Assembly: GCA_034509755.1 (NCBI GenBank)
Contig: CM067542.1
Coordinates: forward strand, 24,743,001 to 24,807,000
DNA from: Anisodus tanguticus
Lineage: Eukaryota > Streptophyta > Magnoliopsida > Solanales > Solanaceae
DNA length: 64,000 nt
Direction: 5' to 3'
Of the stretch, positions 51,094 through 62,030 are shown one piece after another. Position numbers and translations under genes: made by a program. The notes beneath the pieces were generated by a model, which made no database searches, was not told where the DNA came from, and saw only the letters and a list, made by a program, of their open reading frames with translations. Positions within the stretch are counted from its first letter, which is position 1. Every line of letters begins with the position of its first letter.

Positions 51094-52420
51094 AGGATGG
51101 TTCAATGGTTATATAACAATTGAAAGAAATGATAATATGTGTTAAACATAAAATTAGATTAAAATAAGGCTTTTTGAAATCCAACATATCTTGTCAGGAC
51201 GTCGGCGTTGCGACCCTATGGTAGGGCACCGTGGCACTTGCTAGGGTTTTCAAATGGCAGCGCCGCGACTTCATGGTGGAGCGTCGCGATGCCAATCATG
51301 GTGAAAGGCAAGGGTCGTAGCTCCTGTCCGAACATCCACGATTAAAAGCTTTATTTTAAAATATTCTAGACTTGCTGGACAATAGGCGACGCTGCCCTAA
51401 TGCACTGCAGAAGCCTTACTTCTGCCTTACCAGCGTCGCGGCTCTAATGCATTACTTTTGGCTTCTGCCTCACTAGCGTCGCGGCTCTAATGATTAGCGC
51501 CACGGCCGCATCTGTCCAAAAAGAAAAAAATTAAGTTCAAAATGTTTAACCCGTGATTATGATTATACAATATATTATTTGATAAGTATACTGTTTATAT
51601 GCTAAATGTCAATATGTTTGTCATTTAAATATTTAGTATAGTATCCGCACTACATATGTTTGGGTAGGCAGCGCCCAGTATTTGTTAGACCGCATAATGA
51701 ATGTCTGGGTAGGTGACACCTAGTATGTGTTTAGTTAAGATGATTTGTTCCATAGCATGCTGGAGTTGATCTTGGTTAAAACCCTAAATTAAAATATTCC
51801 CCAAAATTTAATACAAGTCTCATTTAAAATGAACGCGTCTTCCGTTATAATTGATTGTAGTGTAAAATCCTTTTCGGCGAGATGAGTATTTATGCCACAA
51901 CATTTGCTCTAAGTCTACGAGGACTCGGACTCTTTCATAGATGCATGTTAAATGTAGAAGTGGGTGATAAACCTTCATGAGTATTTACACCACGGTGTTT
52001 TCTCTATAAGGCATAACCCACTTAGATACATAATTACAGTCGCATAACGGGGTTGACTTACTAGGCTATCTTGGTGCCACAGCGTCGGACAAGCCGAGGT
52101 CGAGATCGATTGTTTAGAACATTCGATCAAACATGAGTTACAAATTGTTTGTATTTAGTTTATAGACCTGTCAGGTTGTGCTGTTAAAGTTATCAACCAC
52201 AACAAACGCGGAGATAGCATGAACTTGGATCATGGCCCATTATGACCATATTTTATATGAGTCTGTACTCTTCATGGGGTCGAAGAGTATGTTAAAATAG
52301 TGGGAGCTAATTAAACTAAAGGTCATGTTAATTAGTTAACGAATGTGTTCAATAGAAATTATAGTAGAGTTTAATTTCAAGTCTATCTATTTCTTCAGAT
52401 TATATAATCTATTATATAAA
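51094..52420 (+). other. Copia untranslated leader
   Basis: About 1.3 kb between the primer-binding site and gag without a coding frame. A duplicated GC-rich unit is present: AGCGTCGCGGCTCTAATG occurs at 51430-51447 and 51475-51492, with a related GCGACGCTGCCCTAATG at 51387. This is long for a copia leader. Confidence 0.6.
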
Positions 52421-53284
52421 ATGTCGAATCTATCACTAAAAATGTTGGTCGAGACAAACAAGTTGACTAGAGCAAATTACCCTGACTGGTTAAGAAATTT
52501 GCGATTGGTGTTAAGACAAGAAAGAATTGAGTATGTGTTAGACACAGTGTTCCCCACAGTCCCTGTTGAAAATTATGCTGAGTATGCTCTGTTTGACAAG
52601 GTGCTTATCAGAATTATCTAGACGATGCTACCTATTGAGTTACAGAGGCAACATGAAAATATGGGCCCCAACGAAATGCTAGAACACTTAAAGAGTCTCT
52701 ATGACTCACAATCTCAGACAATGGAGTATGAACTGTTGAGGGACCTTTTCAAGTGTAAGTTGAACGGTGGGGGTCAAGTGTCAGCACATGTTCTGAAGAT
52801 GATTGGGTTCATAGAAAGGTTGGCTTCGATTGGAATGAAAAATATCTCTGTTAACCTGATCCTGAATTCACTTTCTGGTTCATTTGAGAATTTCATTCTG
52901 AATTTCAATATGAATGGGACTAAGGCAAGTCTTCCAGAGCTTCACAACATGTTGAAGACATTTGAATCATCTACCTATAAATGTAAAGCTGGGCTCATGG
53001 TGGGCTCTTCTAGCAAGTTCGAACCCAAGGGTAAGAACATGCAGAAGAAGAAGGGTAAGACAGTTGCTGCACCTACAATTATGAAACCTAGAGGAGGTGT
53101 TCAGAAGAAGGCAAAGGTAGCTTTGGATGAGTGTCTCAACTGCAAGAAGAAGGGGTACTGGAAGAAGGACTGCACAGCTCCAGGAGAAGGCAAAGCCCTA
53201 GGTGCTCCTGGCTCTACTGGACAAGGTATATTTGTCATTGAGATAAATATGTCTATAAGTAACTCTCACTACTGGGTATTAGAT
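52421..53284 (+). pseudogene. Copia gag with altered zinc knuckle
   Basis: It begins MSNLSLKMLVETNKLTRANY and continues PDWLRNLRLVL, typical copia capsid N-terminal text. One in-frame TAG (52619-52621) interrupts it; the rest is open. The knuckle reads CLNCKKKGYWKKDC, so the His of CX2CX4HX4C is Tyr (TAC at 53156-53158, expected CAC). Loss of a zinc ligand should impair RNA packaging. A basic stretch (KKKGKT, VQKKAKV) precedes it. Gag runs in frame into protease. Confidence 0.85.
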
Positions 53285-53611
53285 ACCGCTTGTGGCTGAC
53301 ACATTTGTAATAATGTGCATGGTTTGATTGACAGCAGAAAGATTGGACCTTGGGAGGTAGACATGCGCGTTGGAAATGGGGCACGAGTGGATGTTGAACG
53401 CGTGGGAACTTATAGACTAGATTTACCTTCATGCTTTTGTTTAGAACTAAATAATTGTTATTTTGTTCTCTCATTGACGAGGAATATTATTTCTAGCCTA
53501 GTGTTAGACATTGAGGGGTTTTCTCTTTTATTGCCAGTGACAGTTATGTACTGTCTTTTAATGATTTTATTTGTGGAAGTGCTCCGCTTGTGGATGGTTT
53601 GTATATTCTAA
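53265..53611 (+). pseudogene. Copia protease
   Basis: The active-site text is WVLDTACG, a TGA stop, then HICNN. It corresponds to the D(S/T)GCGSHIC motif of copia proteases with a stop at the Ser position. It continues in the same frame through KIGPWEVDMRVGNGARVDVE and VGTYRLDLPS, typical of the copia protease C-terminal part. Protease would release gag and pol products. Confidence 0.75.
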
Positions 53612-53639
53612 ACTGTAGTTGTGAAATTTTCAATGTGAA

Positions 53640-54610
53640 AAATAAACGAGCTAAGATAAGTAATCCAAGAAACCCCACCTACTTATGACACTATAGACTT
53701 GGTCACATCAATGAATCAAGGATAGCGAGATTAAGAAAGTTAGACTACCTGGAACCATTTGACTTAGAGTCCTATGTAACTGTGAATCTTGCTTGAGAGG
53801 AAAGATGACAACAAGACACTTTCTGGGAAAGGTGTGCGAGCCAATGAGGTGCTTGAGTTGGTTCATACTGATGTTTGTGGGCCATTTTCAACTCAAGCTA
53901 ATGGAGGCTTCCCTTACTTCATCACTTTTACAGACGATTTTACAAGGTTTGGGCATGTGTATCTTATGAAACACAAGTTCGAAGCCTTTGAGAAATTCAA
54001 GAAGTACAAGTCAGAAGTAGAGAAGCAACTTAAAACAAGTATCAAAACCCTTCGTTTGGATCGAAGAGGTGAATACTTAAATAAAGAATTTCTGGATTAC
54101 TTGAAGCTTCATGGAGTCCAGTCACAATGGACACCTCCTGGAACGCCACAAATGAATGGTGTTGCTGAAAGGAGAAATCGAACCCTATAGATATGGTTAG
54201 ATCCATGATGAATTTTTCAGCTCTACCAACATACCTTTGGGGCTATGCATTGCAAATCTCAATTTATATTATGAACAGGGTTCCTTCAAAGTCAGTAGAG
54301 CAAACTCCATATGAGATATGGAATGGCAAGAAGCCAACACTTAAATATATGCGACCTTGGGGGTGCCCTGCATATGTAAAGAAGATGCTTACTGACAAGT
54401 TGGAACCTAAAAGTGAGAAATATTATTTTGTGGGGTATCCAAAGAAAACTAAGGGATACTATTTATATCTTCCTGGAGAACATAAGGTCATTATTTTCAG
54501 AAATGCAACTTTCCTTGAAGAAGAATATGTCTACAAGGAACAGAGCTGCAATGAGACAGAACTTGAAAAAATTCAAGAACCACAAGATAACACAAAAGTT
54601 GAACCCTTGT
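53640..54610 (+). pseudogene. Copia integrase
   Basis: The pre-integrase zinc region reads RLGHINESRIARLRKL then CESCLRGKM, across a frameshift at about 53785. The core keeps all acidic residues: Asp in LVHTDVCGPFST (53865), Asp in FTDDFTRFGHVY (53930) and Glu in NGVAERRNRTL (54165). One base is missing near 54187, and DMVRSMM resumes in another frame. A KPTLKYMRPWGCPAYV motif (54330-54380) and VGYPKKTKGYYLYLP follow. Confidence 0.85.
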
Positions 54611-55020
54611 CGAATGACCTAGACAATGATTCAGTGGGAGTATTTGGTGAAGATTGGGTACTTAGAGTATGCCCTTCAGCCAATGGGAGTGTCGTGAGAA
54701 ATATTGCAGAAATGCAAAGCTCTCACACACAACCAATGGAAGATAATACAATGGTTGTACATCATTCCATTCAGGGAATACATGAAAATGACATTCCTGA
54801 AAGCTCTCAAGGTGGTGGATTGACCAGCACACAAAGACCTTCTCACAATCAGAATGCAACAAACACTGAAACACAGAATAATCAACTCCGTAGGTCCACT
54901 AGGACTCATCGTCCGCCTGAAAGACTTAATCTCCTTGTTGAAACACACAATGAGATAGATATTCCTGATGACGATGAACCTGTAACCTACAACGAAGCTA
55001 TGTTAGACATTGATTCGTAG
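54193..55020 (+). pseudogene. Copia integrase C-terminal part and linker
   Basis: A 275-codon open frame, the longest in the window. The N-terminal third is integrase (PTYLWGYALQISIYIMNRVP, YEIWNGKKP). The rest is the polar linker to reverse transcriptase, with RRSTRTHRPPERL as the conserved boundary motif. It ends at a TAG within the run before RT (55018-55020). Not a host gene. Confidence 0.85.
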
Positions 55021-55740
55021 AGATGGCAGGAAGACATGAAATCTGATATGAACACGATGTACATCAATCAAGTTTGGAACTTGGTTGATTTGCCAACATG
55101 GGTTAGACTCATAGGATGCAAATGGGTCTTCAAAAAGAAGATTGATGCATATGGAAAGGTACAGACTTATAAGGCAAGATTGGTGGCTAAAGGTTATAAT
55201 CAACGGCCTAGGGTCGATTATGATGAAACCTTTTCACCTATTGCAAAAATTAAGTCCAGTCGGATTTTGCTTGTAATAACCACATACTTTGATTATGACA
55301 TTTGACAAATGGATGTTAAAATTGCTTTCCTCAATGGTAACCTAATTGAAGAGGTGTATATGATAAAATTTGAGGGTTTTACGTCCAAGACTAAGCCCAA
55401 AGCAGTATGCAAGCTATAGAAGTCCATTTATGGACTTAAGCAAACCTCAAGGAGTTGGAATATTTACTTTGACAAAGCAGTCAAATCGTTTGACTTTGTT
55501 AGAAGCAAAGAAGATCCCTGCATTTATAGTAAGCGCAAGGAATGTAGTATTGTCTTCATTGTTATATATGTAGATGAAATATTAGTAATGGAGAGAATAA
55601 GACTCTCATGCAGTCAGTCAAGGAATGGTTATCCAGCACCTTCATGATGAAGGACTTGGGTGAAGCCTGCTATTCTTGGAATTAGGATCTATAGAGATAG
55701 ACCTAATAGATTGTTAGGGCTGTCACAGTCTTAATATGCC
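55021..55740 (+). pseudogene. Copia reverse transcriptase, active site altered
   Basis: The RT start WQEDMKSDMNTMYINQVWNL and CKWVFKKKIDAYGKVQTYKA then RLVAKGY is well preserved, followed by QMDVKIAFLNGNLIEEVYM with a stop where Trp is expected before QMDV. The catalytic YVDD box reads YVDE (GAA at 55576-55578). Frameshifts follow (55600-55700), where VKEWLSSTFMMKDLGEA is still readable. The C-terminal part of RT is deleted near 55740. Confidence 0.85.
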
Positions 55741-55761
55741 TTCATTTTCAATGGTGGAGCA

Positions 55762-56034
55762 ATGAGTTGGAAAAGTTCCAAGAAAGAAACCACTGTTGAT
55801 TCGACGACTGAATTCGAGTACATTGCTAGATCAGAAACTTGTAAAGAAGCTGTCTCGATATCTGAGTTCTTAAAAGAACTAGGGGTTGTTCCAAGTGCCA
55901 CTTGTCCAATAACGATTTATTGTGACAACACTGGTGCGATTGCGCAAGCTAAGGAACCAAGATCAACGAACAAAAATAACCATGTACCAAGAAAATACCA
56001 CATACTCAGGAGATGGTGGAAACTGAAAAATTAA
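55762..56034 (+). pseudogene. Copia RNase H fragment
   Basis: It reads SWKSSKKETTVDSTTEFEYI, the usual (S)W(R/K)SKKQ...VA(L)STTEAEY box with the conserved Glu, then IYCDNTGAIAQAKEP with the conserved Asp and an NKNNHVPRKYH motif in place of the common R(T)KHI. The N-terminal half including the first Asp is deleted with the end of RT. Confidence 0.8.
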
Positions 56035-56152
56035 GAATAGACTATGTTCCCACAGATGATAATCTAGCTGACCCATTTACTAAACCATTAAGCTTAGTTA
56101 AGCATAATGGTGATTTTGAAAATATGGGCATTAGATACATTGGATATTGGCT

Positions 56153-56170
56153 CTAGGCCAAGTGGGAGAT
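56153..56170 (+). other. Copia polypurine tract
   Basis: AGGCCAAGTGGGAGAT lies immediately before the 3' LTR. AAGTGGGAGA is the standard copia polypurine tract primer for plus-strand synthesis. Confidence 0.75.
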
Positions 56171-57744
56171 TGAAAGTATATATGTCCTAGAGACAATCTA
56201 TATTAGGGACATAATATACTAAAAACATATTTATTATTAATAAGATTAATATTTATGACATTTGCAATTATTGAATTATTGTTTGATTGTTTGCAATTAT
56301 TTATATATGTGCATCCCTTGAGAGCTTATGTTGTCATTAATAGAGTGAGATATTAATGATAGAATGTAAGCCTCAAAATAGCCTCGACTATGATAATTGA
56401 GAATGAGATATCGATATAGTTATAAGTCGACGTGTGGTCTGCATCACATTCTTGGAGAATGTAGCATGTCTCACATGCTACGAGTAATGGTTACTCGTGA
56501 TGGACACATGGATACTTTTGGAAAGTATTGGTATACCCTGCTAATAAACTATTTGTTATACATGTCTAGAGTGTTATCAGGGTGTGGGAGATATATGTCC
56601 TTTGACTTGAGGTCAATACGCACCTTGTGTAGAGTAATATACTTTGACCCTGTCCTAAGATTAAACTCGTTATAGGATAAGATACGGCTTGCGTTGGGTG
56701 CATTATGATGTAAACTAAGGTGGTAGTTGAGCCAAGAATAGGATTCATTCCTCCATTGGATATTCGAGAGAGCACTTAACTTCTCAGTGATATTAGGTCG
56801 ACCAAGTCATTGGCCAATGCAAGAGACATATTTAGAATATTGTCTAGTTGTCGACTAATATAGATGAGATAAAGTGATCAAGCCATTTGTATAGACACAT
56901 GGAAAATCCTACGCTTGATCGAGTGTGTCGCGAATGAAAGGAATTTATCATCTCACATAAAGGTTATGTTTGCTCGATCATGTAAACGTACTTCATATAT
57001 TGAGTTCATCGTACGACGCTGTCTAGGAGTTCCGTATGGACCTTAATTGGATTAGTGTCAATATATGAAGGCCTATAGGGTCACACTATGTCGATTGTCT
57101 CTTCAATCTAAGGGTGTATTAAGAAAGTATTAAATATTCAATTTGGAATCGAGATATTTAAATTGATAATAACTATGGGATAATTTCTATTAGATGGAAA
57201 TTATTTAATTAAGTCAAAATTAGATTTTGAATTCAAATTAAATGTGCTGAATATATATTAACGAATCGAGGGACGTTTTATTAGACGTAAGGCGCCGTGG
57301 CGCTGACCCAACAGTGGGCCCAGTTAGACTGGCCCACTGCACCTCAGTTTTTGGGTCAGGCTTAGAGCCCAACCCTAATATGTTTTCTAACCTAAAATAC
57401 ACTATATATACAACACCTATCTCATTCATATTATAATTAATTCTCATAACAATTCTAGACTTAGAATCTAGGATAAAACTCTTTCAAACCTCTGTCAAGA
57501 TTTCCTAGCTTTCTTGACATAGGAATACACCGTAGCAAGGTGCTTGCAATCGAAGGGTACATTCGCGTGTCCACACTTTAGTAAAGACTCCAGATATTAC
57601 AACTTGTAAGTGTTCATGTTTTATGTTACAGGTTTTGATTGTCATATAACCATACTAGAAGAAATTTTTGGGGTAAGTAAAACAAAATTTTAAACTTCCG
57701 ATATGCCTACTTTACTTGTGTTTTTAACCCAACAAAACGCAATG
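56171..57744 (+). mobile_element. Copia 3' LTR
   Basis: Starts TGAAAGTATATATGTCC like the 5' LTR. The end reads CGCAATG where the 5' LTR has CCCAACA, so the terminal CA is mutated to TG. The frames inside (56397-56675, 56566-56775, 57238-57447) are LTR text shared with the 5' copy. Confidence 0.85.
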
Positions 57745-57749
57745 AAATA
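57745..57749. repeat. Right target-site duplication AAATA
   Basis: Matches 49475-49479. The last two LTR bases are mutated, so the boundary is set by this match and by LTR alignment. Confidence 0.7.
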
Positions 57750-57961
57750 GTAATTTTATAGAAGAGTCTTAATTGATTTGAAGTCCTAAATATTAGGACA
57801 TAAAAACTGTAGTGTTATACGCGTACATACAATAGTTTTATGTGGGCAATTTTTTTTGCCAAAGTAAAAAAGAACTCCACAAATAATGGTGGATTTTAAG
57901 TAGTTTTTCAAAGAATAAAATAATTGTAATATTCTAAAAATAATTAAATATTAATTTGTGA

Positions 57962-58560
57962 AAAATAGTACATGACAATTTTGTCTATGTGTATTGATTA
58001 TGACCAGTTGAATAAGGTTATGGTTAAGAATAAGTATGCGCTTCCTAGAATCAATGATTTGTTTGATCAATTGCAGGTGCTAAATGCTTTTCGAAGATTG
58101 ACTTACGGTCGGGGTATCACCAACTGCGGGTTAAGGAGAAAGATATTACAAAGACTGCTTTTAGAACAAGATATGGGTATTTTGAATTTCTAGTAAGGTC
58201 GTTCGGGTAACTAATGCACCGGCAACTTTTATGGACCTAATGAATAGTGTGTTCCGACTGTTCTTAAATGTGTTCGTGATTATGTTTATAGATGACATCC
58301 TGGTTTATTCCCGTTCAGAGGATGAACATGCAGACCACTTGCAAAAAGTGTTACAAATATTGCAAGATCGGAAGTTGTATGCTAAATTCTCAAAATGTGA
58401 GTTCTGGCTGAATTCAGTAGCATTCCTTGGCCATATTCTGTACCATGAAGGCATGAGAATGGACACTCAAAAGATAAGAATGGACGTATGAATCCATTTG
58501 AAGTTCGCAGCTTCTTAGGGTTAGCAGGCTATTACAGAGATTCGTAGAGGGGTTTTCTTC
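57962..58560 (+). pseudogene. Gypsy reverse transcriptase fragment
   Basis: CIDYDQLNKV (canonical CIDYRQLNKV) is followed by KYALPRINDLFDQLQ. After a frame change near 58080, ATFMDLMNSVFR, then VFVIMFIDDILVYSRSEDEH with both catalytic Asp (58291-58296), and KFSKCEFWLNSVAFLGHI. Residual frames lie to 58560. The RT N-terminus is absent. Confidence 0.85.
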
Positions 58561-58639
58561 TATTTCATCCTCATTGACAAAGTTAACGCACAAAGTAATT
58601 AAGTTTCAATGGTACGATGCTTGTGACTGAAGTTTCCAA

Positions 58640-59040
58640 GAGTTAAAAGATAAATTGACATCGGCACCAGTGTTGGAATAACTTGAAGGTACTAAAGGGT
58701 ATGGAGTATATTGTGGTGCCTCCGGTACCGATTAGGTTGTGTATTTATGCAACACGGTATCGTGAATGCGTATGTTTCAAGGCAATTGAGAAAACATGAA
58801 AAGAACTATCCTACTCATGACTTGAAGCTAGTTGTAGTTGTACATGTATTGAAGATATATTGGCATTTTTATATGGTGTTCATGTAGACATCTTCACATA
58901 CCATAAAAGTTTGCAATATATCTTCAAATAGAAAGAGTTAAACTTACGACAAATGAGATGGCTTGAGTTGCTAAAGGACTATGATGTAGATATTCTATAC
59001 CATCCGGGCAAGATAAATATTGTAGTTGATGCCCTTAACT
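58640..59040 (+). pseudogene. Gypsy RNase H, decayed
   Basis: Readable only in pieces: YCGASGTD (YCDAS expected, so the first Asp is changed to Gly), QLRKHEKNYPTHDLKLV (58770-58830), YGVHVDIFTYHKSLQYIFK (58880-58930; TDHKSL expected) and DILYHPGKINIVVDAL near 59000-59030. At least two catalytic residues are substituted. It lies in the expected place after RT. Confidence 0.65.
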
Positions 59041-59389
59041 GACATTCTTTGGGAAGTTTAGTGCATGTAGAAGCCAAAAGGAAGGAGATAACATGGGAAC
59101 TTCATCAGTTGGCTAACTTGGGGGTCAGATTAGTAGACTCTGATGATGGGGTGTTGTTGTCCAAATGTGGTGGAATCATCCCTTGTAGTTTAAGTGAAAG
59201 GAAAACAATATGAGGATCATGTTTTAATATAATATAATACAAAGAAGGGATTCAACAACAAAGAGTCACGACTTTTTAGCTTATAACAGATGGTGTCTTG
59301 AGATACCATGATTGACTGTGTGTTCTGGACGTAGCAGGATTGCGAGATTGGATTATGATTGAAATTCATCATACCTGATATTCTATTCA

Positions 59390-60624
59390 TCTTGGTTCAA
59401 CAAAGATGTACCATGATATAAAAGGAATATATTGGTTGAATGACATGAAGCGGAATATAGCAGGATTTGTATCTCAATGTCCAAACTGCCAACAGGTTAA
59501 GGTGGAGCATCACAAGACCGGTGGCCTAACTCAAAACATAAAGATCCCAATATAAAAGTGGGACATGATTAACATGGATTTTATCACAGGGTTACCTCGT
59601 GCATATCACAAGTATGATTCTGTATGGGTTATTGTTGATAGACTTATGAAATTAGTTCATTTATTGCAATTTAAGATGACTTATACAGCAGAAGAGTACG
59701 CCAAGCTTTATATAAAGGAAATAATCCAACTTCATGGTGTCCCCATTTCTATCATATTAGATAAAGGTGCCCAGTTTACGAGTAATTTTTTGAGATGATT
59801 TCAAAAAGCTTTGGGCACTCAGGTAAATCTCAGCACGAAATTTCATTCTCAAATAGATGGCTAGGCCGAACATACAATTCAGACACTTGAAGATATGTTA
59901 CAAGCGTGTGTGTTGGACTTTAGAGGTAATTGGAATGATCATTTACCCCTTATCAAGTTCTTTTTATAATAATATGTAGTATGAAGAAAGCTGCTTATGA
60001 GACGTTATATGGATGTAAATGTAGATCTCTGATTGGATGGTTCGAGGTCGGAGAAGCAGAATTGTTTGGGCCATATTTAGTCCACCAAGTGGTTGAGAAA
60101 GTGAAGCTTATACAAGAACTAATATAGATACCCCAAAGTCTGACAAAAATCTTACGCTAATGTGCGATGATGTAATTTAGAGTTTGATATAAATGATTGG
60201 GTATTTTTAAAGATTTCACCAATGAAGGGCTTCATGCGGTTTGGTAAGAAAGGCAATCTCAGCCCATGGTACATTGGGCCATATAAGAATATCCAAAGAG
60301 TAGGGAAATTAGCCGCTGAGTTGGAGTTACCATCAGGGCTGGAATTTGTTCACCCGTCTTTCATGTATCTATGTTGGAAGTGAATTGGAGACCCATATCG
60401 GATTACCCCTGTTGACGATGTACAAGTCATATAAGTTTTAGCATATGAAAAGATTCCGGTTGCTATTTTGCACCCGTAGGTTCGTAAGTTAAGAACCAAG
60501 TAGGTAACCTCCGTGAAGGTATTATGGAGAAACAAGAACTGAGAAGAAATGACATGGGAGACATAGGAAGCAATGAGGAAGAATTATCCTCACTTATTTC
60601 AGACCGTAAATGATGTTCATAGCT
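59390..60624 (+). pseudogene. Gypsy integrase with chromodomain-like tail
   Basis: The zinc-binding N-terminus ends in VSQCPNCQQVK (both Cys present, 59475-59500). The core has MDFITGLPRA (59575), VIVDRLMKL, LHGVPISIILDKGAQFTS (second Asp in LDKG, where SDRG is usual) and, across a stop, AEHTIQTLEDMLQ for the Glu region (59870). The C-terminal part VFLKISPMKGFMRFGKKGNL then SPWYIGPY (60205-60290) and EKIPVAILH, KVLWRN, EEMTWET precede the stop at about 60624. Confidence 0.8.
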
Positions 60625-60861
60625 GAGGCAGGTGTTACAAGGTGAGTTCTAGCATGGTTATGATTATATTGATTGTTGATGGTCCTGTGATGCCGATGTT
60701 ATATTATACTCGTATAATTTGGCCCTGTGTAGCATATGTTATATTTTTTGGACTACGTGCAGGTTTGGGATAGTTAGACTTGCAAGGAAAATTCTATCAA
60801 AATTTTCCAAAAGCTTATAAGAGTTAATTCCCTCATGTACACCTCTACATTCGAGGATGAA

Positions 60862-61312
60862 TGTTACATCCACTATTTTAGTTCAATATTTGCATGATTA
60901 AGTTGAGATTGACGAATGCACTTAAATGTGAGAAATGGGATTTTGAGTAAATAAAAAATAAGCTGCTTGCTTACCCGTCCTACTAGCTTGAGCTACTTAA
61001 CACACATCGTGATTATTAAACGACGACGAGAAATGTGTTTAAATGAACATCTACTTGCTAAAAGAAAAGGTCACCAGTTTTCTAATTAAAGAAAAGGGTC
61101 AACTAAATTGACCCCTTTAACGGGATAGGTTCTCTTACTCTCTTCACCTAATATTCAGATCATATAGAGAGAATTAAGAGACCATAAAAGTTCTCTCTCA
61201 AATCAGCCCCAAACCCTAAGTGATTCAAGTGTGATGAAGTGATTTAAGTGCCAAAACATCTGAGGTGATTGCTAGTTCCTCTTTATGATTCTTGTGGTGG
61301 ATTTAAGGTTAT
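60862..61312 (+). mobile_element. LTR fragment of the 57950 gypsy element
   Basis: Starts TGTTACATCC after an internal tail with TTCGAGGATGAA. U3 contains TGCTTGCTTACCCGTCCTACT and an interrupted G-box-like area. It is cut at 61312 by the TGTAGCACCTC terminus of the next LTR. Confidence 0.6.
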
Positions 61313-61645
61313 TGTAGCACCTCATACCTTCAAACTAAGCTTTATTCATGATCACAAGTGTATGAAACCAAAACGAGGAGTTCAATTTAAAAACCATATT
61401 CAGGTCTGCAGATAGAATTTGACGGTAGATTGTACGAACCATAAAATATTTTACCGCCCTCAAACGAACCGTCAATTTCACTTTTGAAATTTGACGGCCA
61501 TACTGTATATTATACGACCGTCAAATTATTGGCAGCCCATCAATCTCCACCGTTCCAAAACTCCAGTTTTACAACTCTCTAAAATTTCTCAAAAATAACA
61601 GTACAGTGCAATTCAACGGACCGTACAATTATTGACGAGAATGAC
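61313..61645 (+). mobile_element. 5' LTR part of the terminal gypsy element
   Basis: Contains repeated TTTGACGG, CCGTCAA and ACGG(A)CCGTA words (61420-61640), giving several self-complementary pairs. It joins pol near ATTGACGAGAATGACTTTCG. The R/U5 part, the primer-binding site and gag are missing. Confidence 0.65.
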
Positions 61646-62030
61646 TTTCGCTCCAGTGTTAACTTTGCCAGAGAAGACTGAGGGGTTCATTGTATATTGT
61701 GATGATTTAGGAGTTTGTCTTGGGTGTGTTTTAATGCAACATGGTAAGGTTATCGCTTATGTATCCAGACATCTTAAACCTCATGAAAAGAATTATCTGA
61801 CTCATGATCTAGAACTGGCATCCATGATTTTTGCACTCAAGATATGGCATCACTATTTGTATGGAGTTCATGTTGATATTTTCACAGATCACAAGAGTCT
61901 TCAGTACATTTTCAAGCAACGGGAGTTGAATCGCAGGCAGAGGCGATGGCTCGAATTGATAAATAATTATAATGTAGATGTTCTCTATCATCCAGGAAAA
62001 GTGAATATGGTAGCCGATGCTCTTAGTTAG
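61632..62030 (+). pseudogene. Gypsy RNase H, nearly open
   Basis: A 132-codon frame with all four acidic positions: YCDDLG (Asp), HDLELASMIF (Glu), VDIFTDHKSLQYIF (Asp) and MVADALS (Asp) before a stop at 62028. The usual YCDASG reads YCDDLG. The text is the best-preserved RNase H in the window. The upstream Met is in LTR-derived or junction sequence and is not a natural start. Confidence 0.85.

Larger units (their letters stand above)
49480..57744 (+). mobile_element. Full-length Ty1/copia retrotransposon
   Basis: 8.3 kb with both LTRs, PBS, PPT and a five-base AAATA duplication. The order is gag, protease, integrase, reverse transcriptase, RNase H, typical of copia. Coding damage is limited: a few in-frame stops, one single-base frameshift near 54187 and a deletion between reverse transcriptase and RNase H near 55740. 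The two LTRs are alike along their whole length, with scattered differences and about 25 extra bases in the 5' LTR around 50615-50650. The lineage within copia is not assigned. Confidence 0.9.
57950..61312 (+). mobile_element. Plus-strand gypsy element, 5' truncated
   Basis: It begins inside reverse transcriptase (CIDYDQLNKVMVKNKYALPR) about 210 bases after the copia element. RT, RNase H, integrase and a chromodomain-like tail run to 60624, then a 3' non-coding tail with CATTCGAGGATGAA, and an LTR starting TGTTACATCC at 60862 that is cut at 61312 by the next element. Protease, gag and the 5' LTR are missing. The U3 word GCTTGCTTACCCGTCCTACT matches the complement of text at about 5685, so the family is related to the copy at 3740-10990. 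Confidence 0.75.

Noticed and set aside
54193..55020. 275-codon frame as a host gene
   Set aside because: It contains copia integrase C-terminal and linker motifs and is collinear with the rest of pol between the two LTRs.
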